Shown: positions 12,800-24,044 of the stretch, one piece after another
How positions within the stretch are numbered: position 1 is the stretch's first letter
How the letters are laid out: each line of letters starts with the position of its first letter
Assembly: GCF_011075055.1 (NCBI RefSeq)
Contig: NC_058138.1
Span: 7,522,001-7,586,000 of the forward strand
Source: Mangifera indica
Taxonomy: Eukaryota; Streptophyta; Magnoliopsida; Sapindales; Anacardiaceae
Length of the DNA: 64,000 nucleotides
Reading direction: 5' to 3'
Position numbers and translations under genes: made by a program
Notes under the pieces: model-generated
Database searches by the model: none
Told to the model about the DNA's origin: nothing
Seen by the model: the letters and a program-made list of their open reading frames with translations, nothing else

Positions 12800-14230
12800 A
12801 TGTCTACATTGAACCCGGATCAGCTACAACTATTTGAGAAGACATATTTTGGGTATCTTCTTCGTTTATCCGAGAACAAATTCTCTGGGATATTGGTTCA
12901 TTCATTTCTACAACGACAGCGACATCGATTCTCTGCCAGAGACGAGTTTTGGTTTAGGATTAGCAGGGTTGATGTTTGTTTTAGCCCGTATGAGTTTGCT
13001 TTGGTGATGGGTCTTTCATTTAGTCGATGCATTGACATCTCTTCATATATTCCTCGCTCCTCCAGACATAGGATCAGAGATACGTACTTTCGAGGTTGTC
13101 CGAAGGTGCAATATCATGACCTAGAGCATGTTTTCTTATCGAGGTCATGGGGGGATGACGATATTGACGCTGTTAAGATGGTCTTATTGTATGTTCTTCA
13201 CATGGTTTTGTTGGAGAATTATCGACGAAAGAAGGTGTCTTCAGAATATTTACAATTGGTTGATCATTTGGACGGGTTTAATTCCTACCTCTGGGTTGTC
13301 CCCGTGTGACAGATGATATACGAGTCTATGTCACAGGTGAGTGACAGAGTGTGCTCCGAACGGATGCCTGAGATGCGTAGATATGACCTTTGTGGATTTC
13401 CTTTCGCATTTCAGGTTAGTTTTAATTTATTAATTATATATATTAATTGGAAAAAATATGAATTGATTTATTTAAATTGTAAATGATTATATTGCAATAT
13501 TGGATATATGAGACTCTAGACATGTTATACGATTGGATTGACCTTGTTGAGCTCTATACGTCCCCATGGATGTTTAGGTGGCATACGCGAGACGTCCCCA
13601 GTTGGACTTATATAGGTCGTATTTTCACTAGTGATCCGGTATGTACTCGTTAATTAATAAGTCGATTAATTCATTATATGTTGCAATTATTTTGACTTAT
13701 ATATCTTCATCATTAGGAGGATATCATATTCCCCCTTCGTCCATTATCGATCGAGAAGGGTTTACCACTGTATGTTGAGATTCGTGAGTACACCAGTTTA
13801 CCCGATACTGATTCCTCCTCATCTTCTTTAGTTCCTCTCACGATTGGGGACGGGGCTTCTCCAGCTTCAGGACCTTCAGATATACCCATCGAGACTTTTG
13901 AGACACATGAGGAGCCTATTTAGCTTCCTGTTATGGAGTAGCCTCTATGTTCCCCTGTAGTTCAAAGCCCACGGATGATAGACCATCCTAGAGTGGAGGA
14001 CCGTACTACCCATCATGCCATCGAGTAGTGTCCCTCATTCGTATCACCTAGTATTTCTACATTAGATGCTACATTAACGCACTGGGGTGCTATGATTCTA
14101 CGTGAGATATCAAGTTTTCGTGACAATATCTCATCCCAGATGACTCGATTACATGACGATATGACTCGATTACAGGATCGTATGACTCGTTTGAAAGACA
14201 TCGTCACGCGTACATATCCAGCCCCCGTCG
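12800..14230 (+). pseudogene. DUF1985-like protein, broken
   Basis: Exon 1 starts at ATG 12800 and reads 169 codons to a TGA at 13307-13309. The frame stays open past this stop to a donor at 13414/13415 (TTCAG|GTTAG), so the TGA looks like a nonsense mutation. The next exon (about 13495-13638) contains YETLDMLYDW and FRWHTRDVPSWTYIGR; its acceptor appears changed from AG to AA. A third exon starts at 13717 after CATTAG and runs to a TAG at 13921. Short Ser/Pro/Glu-rich exon-like pieces, each ending GAG|GTATG, follow to about 15190. The FRISRVDVCFSPYEFALVMGL stretch is typical of the DUF1985 regions that accompany Ulp1 domains in plant MULEs. The function of DUF1985 is unknown. Confidence 0.65.
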
Positions 14231-15299
14231 CTCAGGTTGTAAAACCACTTCTAATTTATTACTTATAAAAAATGTCTACAGTATTATTATTCTGACAACT
14301 ATTATTACATTTGTACAGGAGAGGGATGACGATATCCGGCTAACATCCCCCATTGATACCGCAATACCATTCCATCAGCCACACGAGGTTCGTATGATAT
14401 TTCAAATTTATATCTAATGTTAAATGTCGTTATTATATTATAGTATTGTTATATATGAAATGTCACTGATTAAGTTATTATTACTATTATCTTAGGATAG
14501 TCACCAGGAGGAGGCATCGGTTAGCCCTTCTGTTGCATCACCTGTCCGCGCTGAGGTATGTCACTTATCAATGGAACTTCATTTTTATGATTGTTCGGTT
14601 ATCGATTAATATAGGGTATATATATTCGTACAGGGTCTTCCTCATGAAGGCCATCCGATCGGATCTCTAGTTGTTTCAGATCCTCCACTTGAGGTATGAT
14701 AATTATTATAGATATTATATTTTATATGAAATATCATTTACCATTTTGTCTTTTTCAGCATATAGGGAACCGACATTGATATATTATCGATCGAGAGTTC
14801 TCTCCGAACACCTTCCTCGGAAGTTGAGGTTAACTTTTTTTTTTTAAAAATGTCATTGATCGATTTGTTTTTTCAATTATATTGTTTATTTAATGATGTT
14901 TTGACTCTTTTTCAAGACGAGCGATTATGGTTACTGGCTGATATCTCGAGCTCAACCAAAAAGATAGTAGATATTAGTTCACAAGAGGAGGACTTCCAGG
15001 AGGACATTTCTGAGGCCATCCATATTGAGGTATATCAGTTATACTTAGTATATAAATATTCGTATATATTGGTCACTGAGATATTCAAAATTACAATTTT
15101 ATAGCCTGTTGAGGAAGCACGCGTGGTGGACTTGACCATGATTCAAGATTCTCCAACTAAACCTCCTCTCGCAGACATGAAGAAGGTAAAATAAATCGAT
15201 TAATACTAATTGTTATGTAGGATTGAATGATGAATTAATTGTTTTTTGGGATCATACAGCTGATTCGTATAGCACGTGGTTAGATCATCTGGAAGGGTC

Positions 15300-16317
15300 C
15301 GCTGGTTCGCACCCCGCATACAAATCCACTCAAAGAGAGGGTGAAACGGTAACTTAGGACCATTTCATCCTCTACCTCAGAGCGTGAGGAATCTTTCCTC
15401 ATGTGGTACACCATAGCTGCGGCTTCCGATGCACATGATGTCTACTTTATCGGGTTGAAGTCAAAGGATGGTTTTTGGCAGCTTGTGGTAGAGTTATGCG
15501 AGTGGCTGACCGACGATGTAAGTTATCTATACTATATAATTCGAAAAAAAGTTTGATATATTTATCAATAACTAACACATGTAAACTTGTTTATACCATT
15601 TTAGCATGTGGATTCTTTTTTGGCTTTATTACGTCGGCACCAGGACGACCACCGTGTGATTGTTTCACAGCATTGGATGACTGCCCACACATTCTGTGGA
15701 GGCCATATTGAGATGGCTTGGAAGAGTTGGCAGACCACACCGTTTGAGGAGTTTGAGTTTTTGGGACTCTTCACGAGGATGGTTGAGATAGCATACACCC
15801 TAGGATTGTTGTACAAATCATAGGAGATGGTCGATTAGGTATAGTATATATGTATTTTCATTACACTAAATTAGTTGAATTAGTCTGTAATTAACTAAAA
15901 TTTGTCACTGTTTATAGGTTTACATCCCTATAAACTTCGACTGCGCACATTGGGTGGCCGGAGTTATAGATTTAATGAGTGGTCAATTACAGTATATGAT
16001 TCGGATGTATCATATTCGGGAAATATGGGGTCTCTTGAGCAATGCATGCGATCGTATATGACATTCATACCTATATTATTAGAGGCGAAGAGTTTTTGGA
16101 CTGCTTCTGGATAGACTCCACGACGTGATTCCCTCGCTTTATATCGAGCGATGAATGTCCCTCAGCAGGGACTGGGCTCCGATGACTGTGGCATGTTTAT
16201 GTTATGTTTTTTTGAGTGTTTGACGTTGTCACAGAGTGTCGATTTTCCCGGAGAGTCGTTTACCTCTATGCGTCGACGTTTAGCGTCGCAGTTGTATTTT
16301 CATTATATCGAGTAGCT
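15300..16317 (+). pseudogene. Ulp1/SENP-like C48 cysteine protease, broken
   Basis: C48 peptidases cleave SUMO from target proteins. The exons read MWYTIAAASDAHDVYFIG...ELCEWLTDD up to a donor near 15518, then from 15605 HVDSFLALLRRHQDDHR...FCGGHIEMAWKSW, then from about 15917 VYIPINFDCAHWVAGVIDLM. The last gives the catalytic His (AHW) and Asp (VIDL). A one-base frameshift near 15988 moves the continuation (ITVYDSDVSYSG) to another frame. The catalytic Cys is in GSDDCGMFM near 16190, with the oxyanion Gln in the preceding PQQ. In-frame stops at about 15823 and 16318 and the frameshift make it a pseudogene. It sits where KI-MULEs carry a captured protease. Confidence 0.7.
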
Positions 16318-16487
16318 CACGGATGTATATTTAGTTAGTTCATTGTTTATTTATCATTCTTCATATGTTCGTATGTATATTTTTATTATATGTGCGTATG
16401 TGTACGATGTACTTTATCTATTATTATATATAGATATGTATTTGATTTCATTTTATATGTGATTTGAGTGATGTTACTATCTAGCAA

Positions 16488-16870
16488 CAATCGAAAAATT
16501 CTTCGAAAATCTGAAAAATACGAGTCAATATATCGTAAAACGATGAAATTTGAAAAAACAGAACTGAAATTCGAATTCTAAAAGTTGAAATACCCTAAAA
16601 TGGCAACAATAAAAAAATTCTTCAGAAATCTATAAAATACTAGTCGATATATTGTAAAACAGTGAAATTCGAAAAAATAAAACTAAAATTCGAATTCTAA
16701 AAGGTGAAATACCCTAGAATGGCACAATCAAAAAATTCTTCGAAAATTTAGAAAATACGAATCGATATATCGTAAAACGGTAAAATTCAAAAAAACAGAA
16801 CTAAAATTCGAATTCTAAAAGTTGAAATACCCTAGAATGACAACAATCGAAAATTTTTTTAATCTACTCA
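16488..16870 (-). repeat. Inverted array of the ~119-bp repeat (right MULE arm)
   Basis: Three to four units of the 11600-12535 repeat in reverse orientation: CGAGTCAATATATCGTAAAACG (about 16525) recurs near 16646 and 16763. It forms a long inverted repeat with the left array across a 4 kb body. Confidence 0.88.
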
Positions 16871-16949
16871 CAGTCATTACACATATATTAGCAGAAGTAA
16901 GCATTTTCTAGAATGCCACCCCAGCCCATAATCAGCAAGTTACACTTAA

Positions 16950-17290
16950 AAGTATGATTGGAAACTTCAAAATAATAGCCAATTGACAACTATATATGGC
17001 TACCACATAAAACTCAAAATTTGCTTTATTATTACTATTATTTTTTAAGTATGATTAAAGCTTCAAAATAATAGCCAAGTGCAACAATTTATAGTTACTA
17101 CATGAAAATTAAAATTTGCAATTTTTTTAAAGTTTGTTTAAAAACTTCAAAATAATAGCCATTTGAAAACTATTATAGCTACCGTACAGAACTAAAAATT
17201 TGCAATTTTTTAAGTATGATTAAAAACTTCAAAATTATACCCAATTGAAAACTATTTATAACTTCTATAAAAAATTGAAATTTTGAAATT
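16950..17290 (+). repeat. Four-unit ~85-bp tandem repeat next to the ankyrin gene, copy A
   Basis: Units built on AAGTATGATT(G/A)AAAACTTCAAAATAATAGCC followed by CTACATAAAA-CTAAAATTTGC. The fourth unit is degenerate. The same array is at about 37440-37780 in copy B. Confidence 0.8.
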
Positions 17291-17401
17291 TTTTTCAATT
17301 TTCTCTCATTTTCCAGAGAAATAAACAGCCTTGAACTCATAAAACAAGTAAAAGTACCAACTGATATTTCAAATATACAAGAAATTAAAATTCCCAAGTA
17401 T

Positions 17402-18559
17402 ATAATAATATAAACAATCTTTATATGTGGTGGTGTTACTGACACCAGTGCTGTTGGCAGGCTGCAGATTGCCCTCATCTTGCCAATATCCTCCGGGTGG
17501 GCTTAGTGCAGCTTGATATGTGGCTGTGGCTACCAATATAGCCACCACAAGTAGTATGTTTCGGACATCCATTTGAATCTTGTTTATGCTTACGTAATCC
17601 AGTCTTAACCCTTTCAGATTATTCCTGAAAAGTTTAGGGGCCTAGAAAAGTACTCCACTACTGAATTTCGTGAACTAAATAAATCTATAATAATTATTTT
17701 TGAAAGACTTATGGGCACTTTTTTAGCTTCAGCAGCAAGTAGAATGTCCTTAACTGCTCTATCTAGCGAACCTTGGCGATCATGGAAGATGTCCAAAGCT
17801 GTCAAACCTTTACTGTTCTTTCTTTTGACGTTGACATCTCTGACCAACAGCTTCACCGCCTGTATGATTGAGAAGAAAATGAAAAGGCAAAATGGTTCAT
17901 TAGTCCGGCCTTCCAGAAGTTAAAAACATATGAGATGCTTATATATATACCTCAAGTTGATTTGCAGATACTGCAGTATGCAATGCATTGTTTCCTTCTT
18001 CGTCCTCCCTGTTTAGAATCTCTTCTTTGTTGAAACGTCGAAGAAATCCTAACAAGACTTTAAAGGCCTTGAAACTCCCATTTTTGAGGGCAACATGGAC
18101 AGCAGTTTCACCTTTAACAGTCAAATCTTTGATTGATGATGGACAAACATACAAAAAATCAGCCAAATTGGATTCGTCTTCTACTTGAGCTGCATAGTGC
18201 AAAGGAGTCATCATCCCCTTTGCTTTAACACGGACAAGCTCACTGTCATGCTTTATCAACCATGTTACAAGTTGCTGGTACGTAAGCTCACCCTTCAGGT
18301 GTTTCCCCTCCAAAGCCAAATGGAGGGGGCTACGCCCAAGATGGTCTCGCTTCCTAGCAAATGAAGGCTTTAAGTTTAGTATCTCCTTGGCGAAATAGAC
18401 ATTTCCCTCACTTGCAGCTGTGTGTAAGGGAGTAGCCACAAATGGTATTTGTTCAATACGCTCCAAAACATAGGGATCCTCTTCAAGTACTGAAAATAAA
18501 GCATCCACGTTTCCTTCCGCAGCAAAATTTTGTAGCATCCGCAACCTCTCAGCCTCCAT
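17402..18559 (-). pseudogene. Ankyrin-repeat/PGG membrane protein pseudogene, copy A
   Basis: Exon 1 is 18559-17951, starting at the ATG shared with copy B (MEAERL). It encodes 203 residues of ankyrin repeats (TPLHTAASEGN, RSPLHLALEGK, MTPLHYAAQVED, ETAVHVALKNG, NNALHTAVSAN). A 91-bp GT-AG intron (17950-17860) leads to exon 2 with the last ankyrin residues and the start of a PGG domain (RNILLVVAILVATATYQAAL). One base is missing near 17630 relative to copy B, which brings a TGA at 17614. A ~600-bp deletion at about 17402 has removed the other membrane helices. Family members (ITN1/ACD6-like) are membrane proteins linked to salt, defence and cell-death responses; which one this was cannot be said. 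Confidence 0.85.
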
Positions 18560-18639
18560 GCGTAAGTAGCTATGCACTCAACTACCGTTACAATGGTTTT
18601 GATATATGATATTAATTATAAGAGGTCCAGGCCATATAT

Positions 18640-18857
18640 ATATATATATATTAACATATAAAAACGCTCACACAAGAAGACAAAGACCTATTAACATTAT
18701 TGGTTAAGAGTATCAACATCTACTTGAATGTTAGAATCAACGCTATCTGTTAACATAACATCGTTTTCCTGGTGGAAGAATATGCAAAAGTAATACCGGC
18801 ATCAAGAGGCAAGTGGAAGAAAATTATTTGTCATAATTAATGTTTAGATTGCGATTG
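18640..18857. other. Noncoding upstream region of the ankyrin pseudogene
   Basis: No coding signal. Bases 18720-18790 match the reverse complement of about 57690-57770 (GAATGTTAGAATCAA shared), evidence that pieces of this upstream region occur elsewhere in the window. Confidence 0.5.
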
Positions 18858-19135
18858 TGAACAGTGCTCTAGGGCCCGTCATCAAATATAATATAAATGA
18901 AGATTCTTCTTCACCTGCTTTTGAAGATACAGACTTAGTATTTTTTTTTTTTAAATGTTTGTTTTATTTATTCATTAAAATTTTTTGGATGATTTATTTA
19001 TTCATTAAAATTTTAATCGAAGCATTCAACAGTGGATTTTTGCAAAGATAGGACTAGGAATATGAAGAGACAATGTTGAAGCGTTCAACAGTAGATTTCC
19101 AGAAACAACATCAATATCATGACAGCATCATGGAC
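18857..19135 (+). repeat. Segment matching 58750-59075
   Basis: Shares GAAGATTCTTCT(T/C)CACCT, a T-run followed by AATGTTTGTTT, GATTTATTTATTCATTAAAATTTTAAT, then TTCAACAGTGGATTT and AACATCAATATCATGACA with the distant stretch, in the same order and orientation. Noncoding. Confidence 0.7.
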
Positions 19136-19139
19136 TAAT

Positions 19140-20225
19140 TCCCACCCAAGGTTTTCTAAAATGACTAATTCTCGTCCTTTTAAGTTTTAGAAAACCAAAT
19201 TATCATTTGTTATTCATTTCCATTCATAAATTTCGTTAAGTGAAAAAGCAGAAAAGTTATTTTACATAGATTTTTCTATTTTTTTCTTTTTTCCTTTATT
19301 ATTTTTTATTTTTCTTTTCCCTTTTTTTTTTAAATTGAATAAACAATAGCACATTACTAACAACAAATGTATTTTCAATGTTGGCTAATCAAAATGCACG
19401 AGCATGATATTATTTAATCTTATTGTATGGTCAGACTTTCTCTTAGAAAAACACTACACAAAAGCAATTAATTATTACAATAGAATGTAGCGACTCAACA
19501 TATCATCTATATATAAGATGACTTAACCTGCATATAGGAGTCTTTTTATTCAAAAATAGCAAGAAGAATGAAACTTAACAGTTGCAAGATTTGCTCAATT
19601 AGGTTCCATCTCTATTTTCTACGTTCATGGTATAACAATCATCTCCCATTTGGATAGCAATCATCTTCCACTTTTTAGATAGCACAATCAACAAATCTCC
19701 TTAAAAACAGATTTATTTAGATATATAGATTCAATATATTATGATTTGGGTATTTATGCTTATGTAACTTCCTTTCTCTTATCTTATAAATATAGGAATA
19801 TGCAAATGCAAAAAGACAGCACTTTTTGTATCATATAATATTATTGTGTTGAATTTTCTTCTAAATAATCAATAATACAGCAGTGAACATAAGCTTCTTA
19901 ACTGTAACTCAAACCACTTTATAAATGTCATTGTATTCTTCTTTACTTACATGGAATTACACTTTTAAGTTGGTCTACTTCTCGTTGGTAGAATTAATTT
20001 TTAGCACTAATAGGTCTCACAAGGGATAAATGAGGAATACCAAATAAATATCAAAATTTTTCATGCTTTTAGGGTGTGAGAGACAAAAACTGGAATCTTG
20101 CATTGGATAAATATAAAAATTTTAAGAAGAAGCAGTGGGTTTAACCAAAAGAGGCTGAATACATTCCTGCGAACCTAAAATCAATAGAAATTAATGTGTT
20201 TTTTTTTTTTTTAAATTCATACATG
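19140..20225. other. Intergenic DNA upstream of the peroxidase
   Basis: AT-rich, with T-runs (19260-19335) and no recognisable gene, repeat end or RNA. Presumably includes distal promoter of the peroxidase. Confidence 0.5.
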
Positions 20226-20231
20226 CACGTG
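20226..20231 (+). promoter_or_regulatory. CACGTG (G-box) upstream of the peroxidase
   Basis: A perfect palindromic G-box core 241 bp before the ATG. G-boxes bind bZIP and bHLH factors in plants (family knowledge). Whether it is used here is not shown. Confidence 0.35.
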
Positions 20232-20360
20232 TTCAGATAAATTTAAAAAAGAAAAAGCCGTCAAAGATCTAAGGTTTCTTTAATTTCTGAGCCGCGGCAA
20301 GCCGCCATTACGGACCAGCTTTCTTCATAGTTTGATAACAGTATTTCGTGAAAATTGAAA

Positions 20361-20371
20361 CACTATAAATA
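20361..20371 (+). promoter_or_regulatory. Probable TATA box of the peroxidase
   Basis: CTATAAATAAC lies about 105 bp upstream of the ATG at 20472, a normal position for a plant TATA box with a short 5' leader of roughly 70-80 bases. Confidence 0.55.
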
Positions 20372-20471
20372 ACATGTTAGCGTTAAGATTCTCATTCATC
20401 CATGCACCCATCTATATATCTCAACCACCATAATTCTTTCAATCTGCCAATCTAGTTTTTCGTAACTGAAA

Positions 20472-21616
<1,145 letters not shown>

Positions 21617-22048
21617 CTTGCTTTCATATCTATATTATAAAGAGTTAGATGTTAATGATTTTTGAACTTTTTTATGGAATGATCTCCATAATCTACTATT
21701 CAGTTTTCTGTAAATTTGTTGTACAAGTGTAATCTTTCATACGAAAGAAAGCATTTGAATGGTGCTAGTCAAACAAAGATAAAGGTTAAAATTATTGATT
21801 GATGTAGATTCAATTGATGAACGTGCAGGACACGAATAAAATGGATTAACTTTTTGAAATAACTTGCATTTAATGTTAATTACACTAAACATTCCAATTA
21901 AGAAAAAAAACCCAAATTAATTAAGATAACGTGTATCCGATAAACCTCAAGAAATAGAATAAATTAATAAAGACTTAATGAACATTGTTAGAAGCATTCC
22001 AATGTTAATTTATGTTGAACTGACAATGAACGTGCAGGACAAGGATTG
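21617..22048. other. 3' flank of the peroxidase
   Basis: AT-rich, with no second gene. GAACGTGCAGGACA occurs at about 21819 and again at 22029, just before the start of duplication copy B. Confidence 0.5.
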
Positions 22049-22748
22049 CAATTGATATATGAAGAGTTGCTCGGTTTAAATGAGATTTACCTCCAGGAAA
22101 ACAACTGCTTTTGACAAGCTCATAATTAACAAAACTGGTGGAACTTACTTGGAAATTAAAGACAATGAAAAGAATTGGAGTCCAAAGTTTGATTATACAT
22201 GGGAAGATAAAACGAATATATATAAGTAGAAGTTCTCTGTAGTCATAATGTTGGGACCAAGCTAGTTTTATTACCATGAGAAGCCTATAACTTAATAGAG
22301 GTACAATCAATGTTTTAAAAAAGGGATAGACATTAACCAAGTGGAGGGGACAGTCAGGTCCAACCATTTGAGTGATGGCCGAACTAATTAACTGTTTTAA
22401 ATTAATATTTAAAATATCTTTTTTGTATAATTTATCATAAAATAAATAATTTGAATTATCTTAATATCAAAATATATTTGGATTGATGATATATATGTTT
22501 ATAATTAATAAATGAGATTTTAGGTTTAACTCCTAATAATAATTTTTTTTATGTTGACCATGTCAAATGTTATTTTTTAGCTTTTTCAATAAAACAGTTT
22601 AAACAATTCAATTCAATTTAATCCAATTAAATCCAACGTAAATCCAAAAATGATTTTCAATGGAACCAAAACTGTTTCGACTAGCGGGTGCTAGTTCAAA
22701 GACCAATCCAATTTTTAAAACCATGGGTGTAATCATAAAGATTATGAG

Positions 22749-22915
22749 CAATATTATGTGTACATATTTTTAATATATAATTTAGATACATAAATGATGT
22801 ATCATCATATGATTGGGTGTTACTTTATCTTTAATTTAAAATCATCCAATCATATGATAACACATTATCTGTGTACACAAATTATGTATTAAAAATGTGT
22901 TCACATAATTTTATT
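22749..22915. mobile_element. Palindromic MITE, copy B (complete)
   Basis: Ends ATTATGTGTACATATTTTTAATA and its near complement TATTAAAAATGTGTTCACATAATTT enclose the inner TCATCATATGATTGG palindrome. The copy A counterpart (695-806) lost its right end. Confidence 0.65.
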
Positions 22916-23453
22916 AAATTATTAAAGAATGTCAAATCTAATGTGTACATATTGAGAAAAGAGATAGATATAATTTCAAAAAACTACTACATGTATCTAT
23001 CTATCAATAGAAATATGGAAAAAGTCTTAAATTATTTTTTCAACATTTTTTTTTCTAATGAAAATTCTATAAATACATTATAGATAATGCAACTCATGCA
23101 ATCCTCAGCCAATTCAGTGATACCTTCCCTTTTTTACTGAATCAACCATGCCACCCAAAGTTTATACATGAACTCAACAAATAAAAAGTATTCATGTTGG
23201 GATGTGCCAAATAAAAGAATCAAACCCTAACTTGAAGCAAAAAGACCTTGTGAAGTAATTGTAATATACTTATGATTTTAACACTACAACAAAAACAATA
23301 TATAGTGGCATTTTATCAAATCCGACTAAAAACTAAAAGAAGTAAAAAAATTTAATAATACATTTATTCAAAAATTTTATCAAAAGCCACTAAAAAACAT
23401 AAAAAGTATAAAAATTAATAATATATTGTTACATTTATTACAATTGACCATAT

Positions 23454-23764
23454 TGTTATAAAATTAATAAAGTAATTGACTTGCCAAAGTATTATTAAGC
23501 CAAAACACGGCAGAAGGAATAAAGAAATAAGAAGAAGCAGAAAGAAAGAAAGAATTGCTTTTATATATGAACCGGATGCAGAGAAGATAACAGAAAAATT
23601 GTAGTTTACATGAAGGGAGGAGGGGGTATTTATAGGCAATTTGCCTCCCCTCCAGCCAATAAAAATAATGCCTTCCAGGCAAAGCTTCTGAGGCATTTAA
23701 TGCCTTCCCATTTCTTTTGGCTAAAGTCAAAAAGAGGGGGTGGAAAAATCCACCATCTGCAACA
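23454..23764 (-). repeat. Copia 3' LTR
   Basis: 311 bp, TG...CA on the plus strand, adjoining the polypurine tract on its inner side. One mismatch to the 5' LTR in a side-by-side reading. Confidence 0.95.
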
Positions 23765-23776
23765 CTCCCCCTTGGA
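23765..23776 (-). other. Copia polypurine tract
   Basis: On the minus strand CCAAGGGGGAG directly precedes the 3' LTR, the position from which plus-strand DNA synthesis is primed. Confidence 0.85.
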
Positions 23777-24044
23777 TTTTTACCACTTACAGATAATTAT
23801 ATTAACCTTGCTAAGGAAAAACCCAGTGGGATAAAAACCAAAGCCAAGGAACATAATTATTAAATGTTCTGTAAGTTGGCATTGAACGTGCTTAAACTGC
23901 CTCGTTAAAAACCTTACTAGGAAAACCCAGTGGGACAAAACCTAGTGAAGGAAAAAAGAGTACAGTGCACCTTTTGTCCAATACTTCAAAATTTTGCCTG
24001 ATGAATGCTCCCCCTGATGAACGCTCCCCCTCTTTGTAGTAGGA

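Larger units (their letters stand above)
10602..16870 (+). mobile_element. MULE carrying DUF1985 and Ulp1-like exons
   Basis: The left end begins about GGGAAATTATAAAAAATAGG, a common form of MULE terminus. Arrays of the same 119-bp repeat face each other at 11600-12535 and 16488-16870. Between them are exons for a DUF1985-like region and a C48 (Ulp1/SENP) peptidase. This combination is known from Kaonashi-type (KI) MULEs of plants. No MURA transposase was seen, so the element would be non-autonomous. The outer right terminus appears lost, because ankyrin-flank sequence follows directly, so no target duplication can be read. Copy B keeps only collapsed array pieces at 36944-37310. Confidence 0.7.
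1..18650 (+). repeat. Segmental duplication, copy A (cut by the left window edge)
   Basis: The sequence from base 1 onward matches the sequence from about 22049 onward with scattered substitutions, in the same orientation and order, through the ankyrin pseudogene, until both copies diverge in a short TA run (about 18640 here, 44900 in copy B). Differences specific to copy A are a loss of about 105 bp near 800, absence of the roughly 7 kb block found at 23066-30047, a palindromic MITE at 2704-2852, a solo LTR at 5553-7823, and a full-length MULE body. The left limit of the duplication is outside the window. Confidence 0.92.

Noticed and set aside
15475..15823. Independent small genes in the 15475-15823 region
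   Set aside because: They overlap the broken Ulp1-like exons; only the frame giving HVDSFLALLRRHQDDHR has family-like content.
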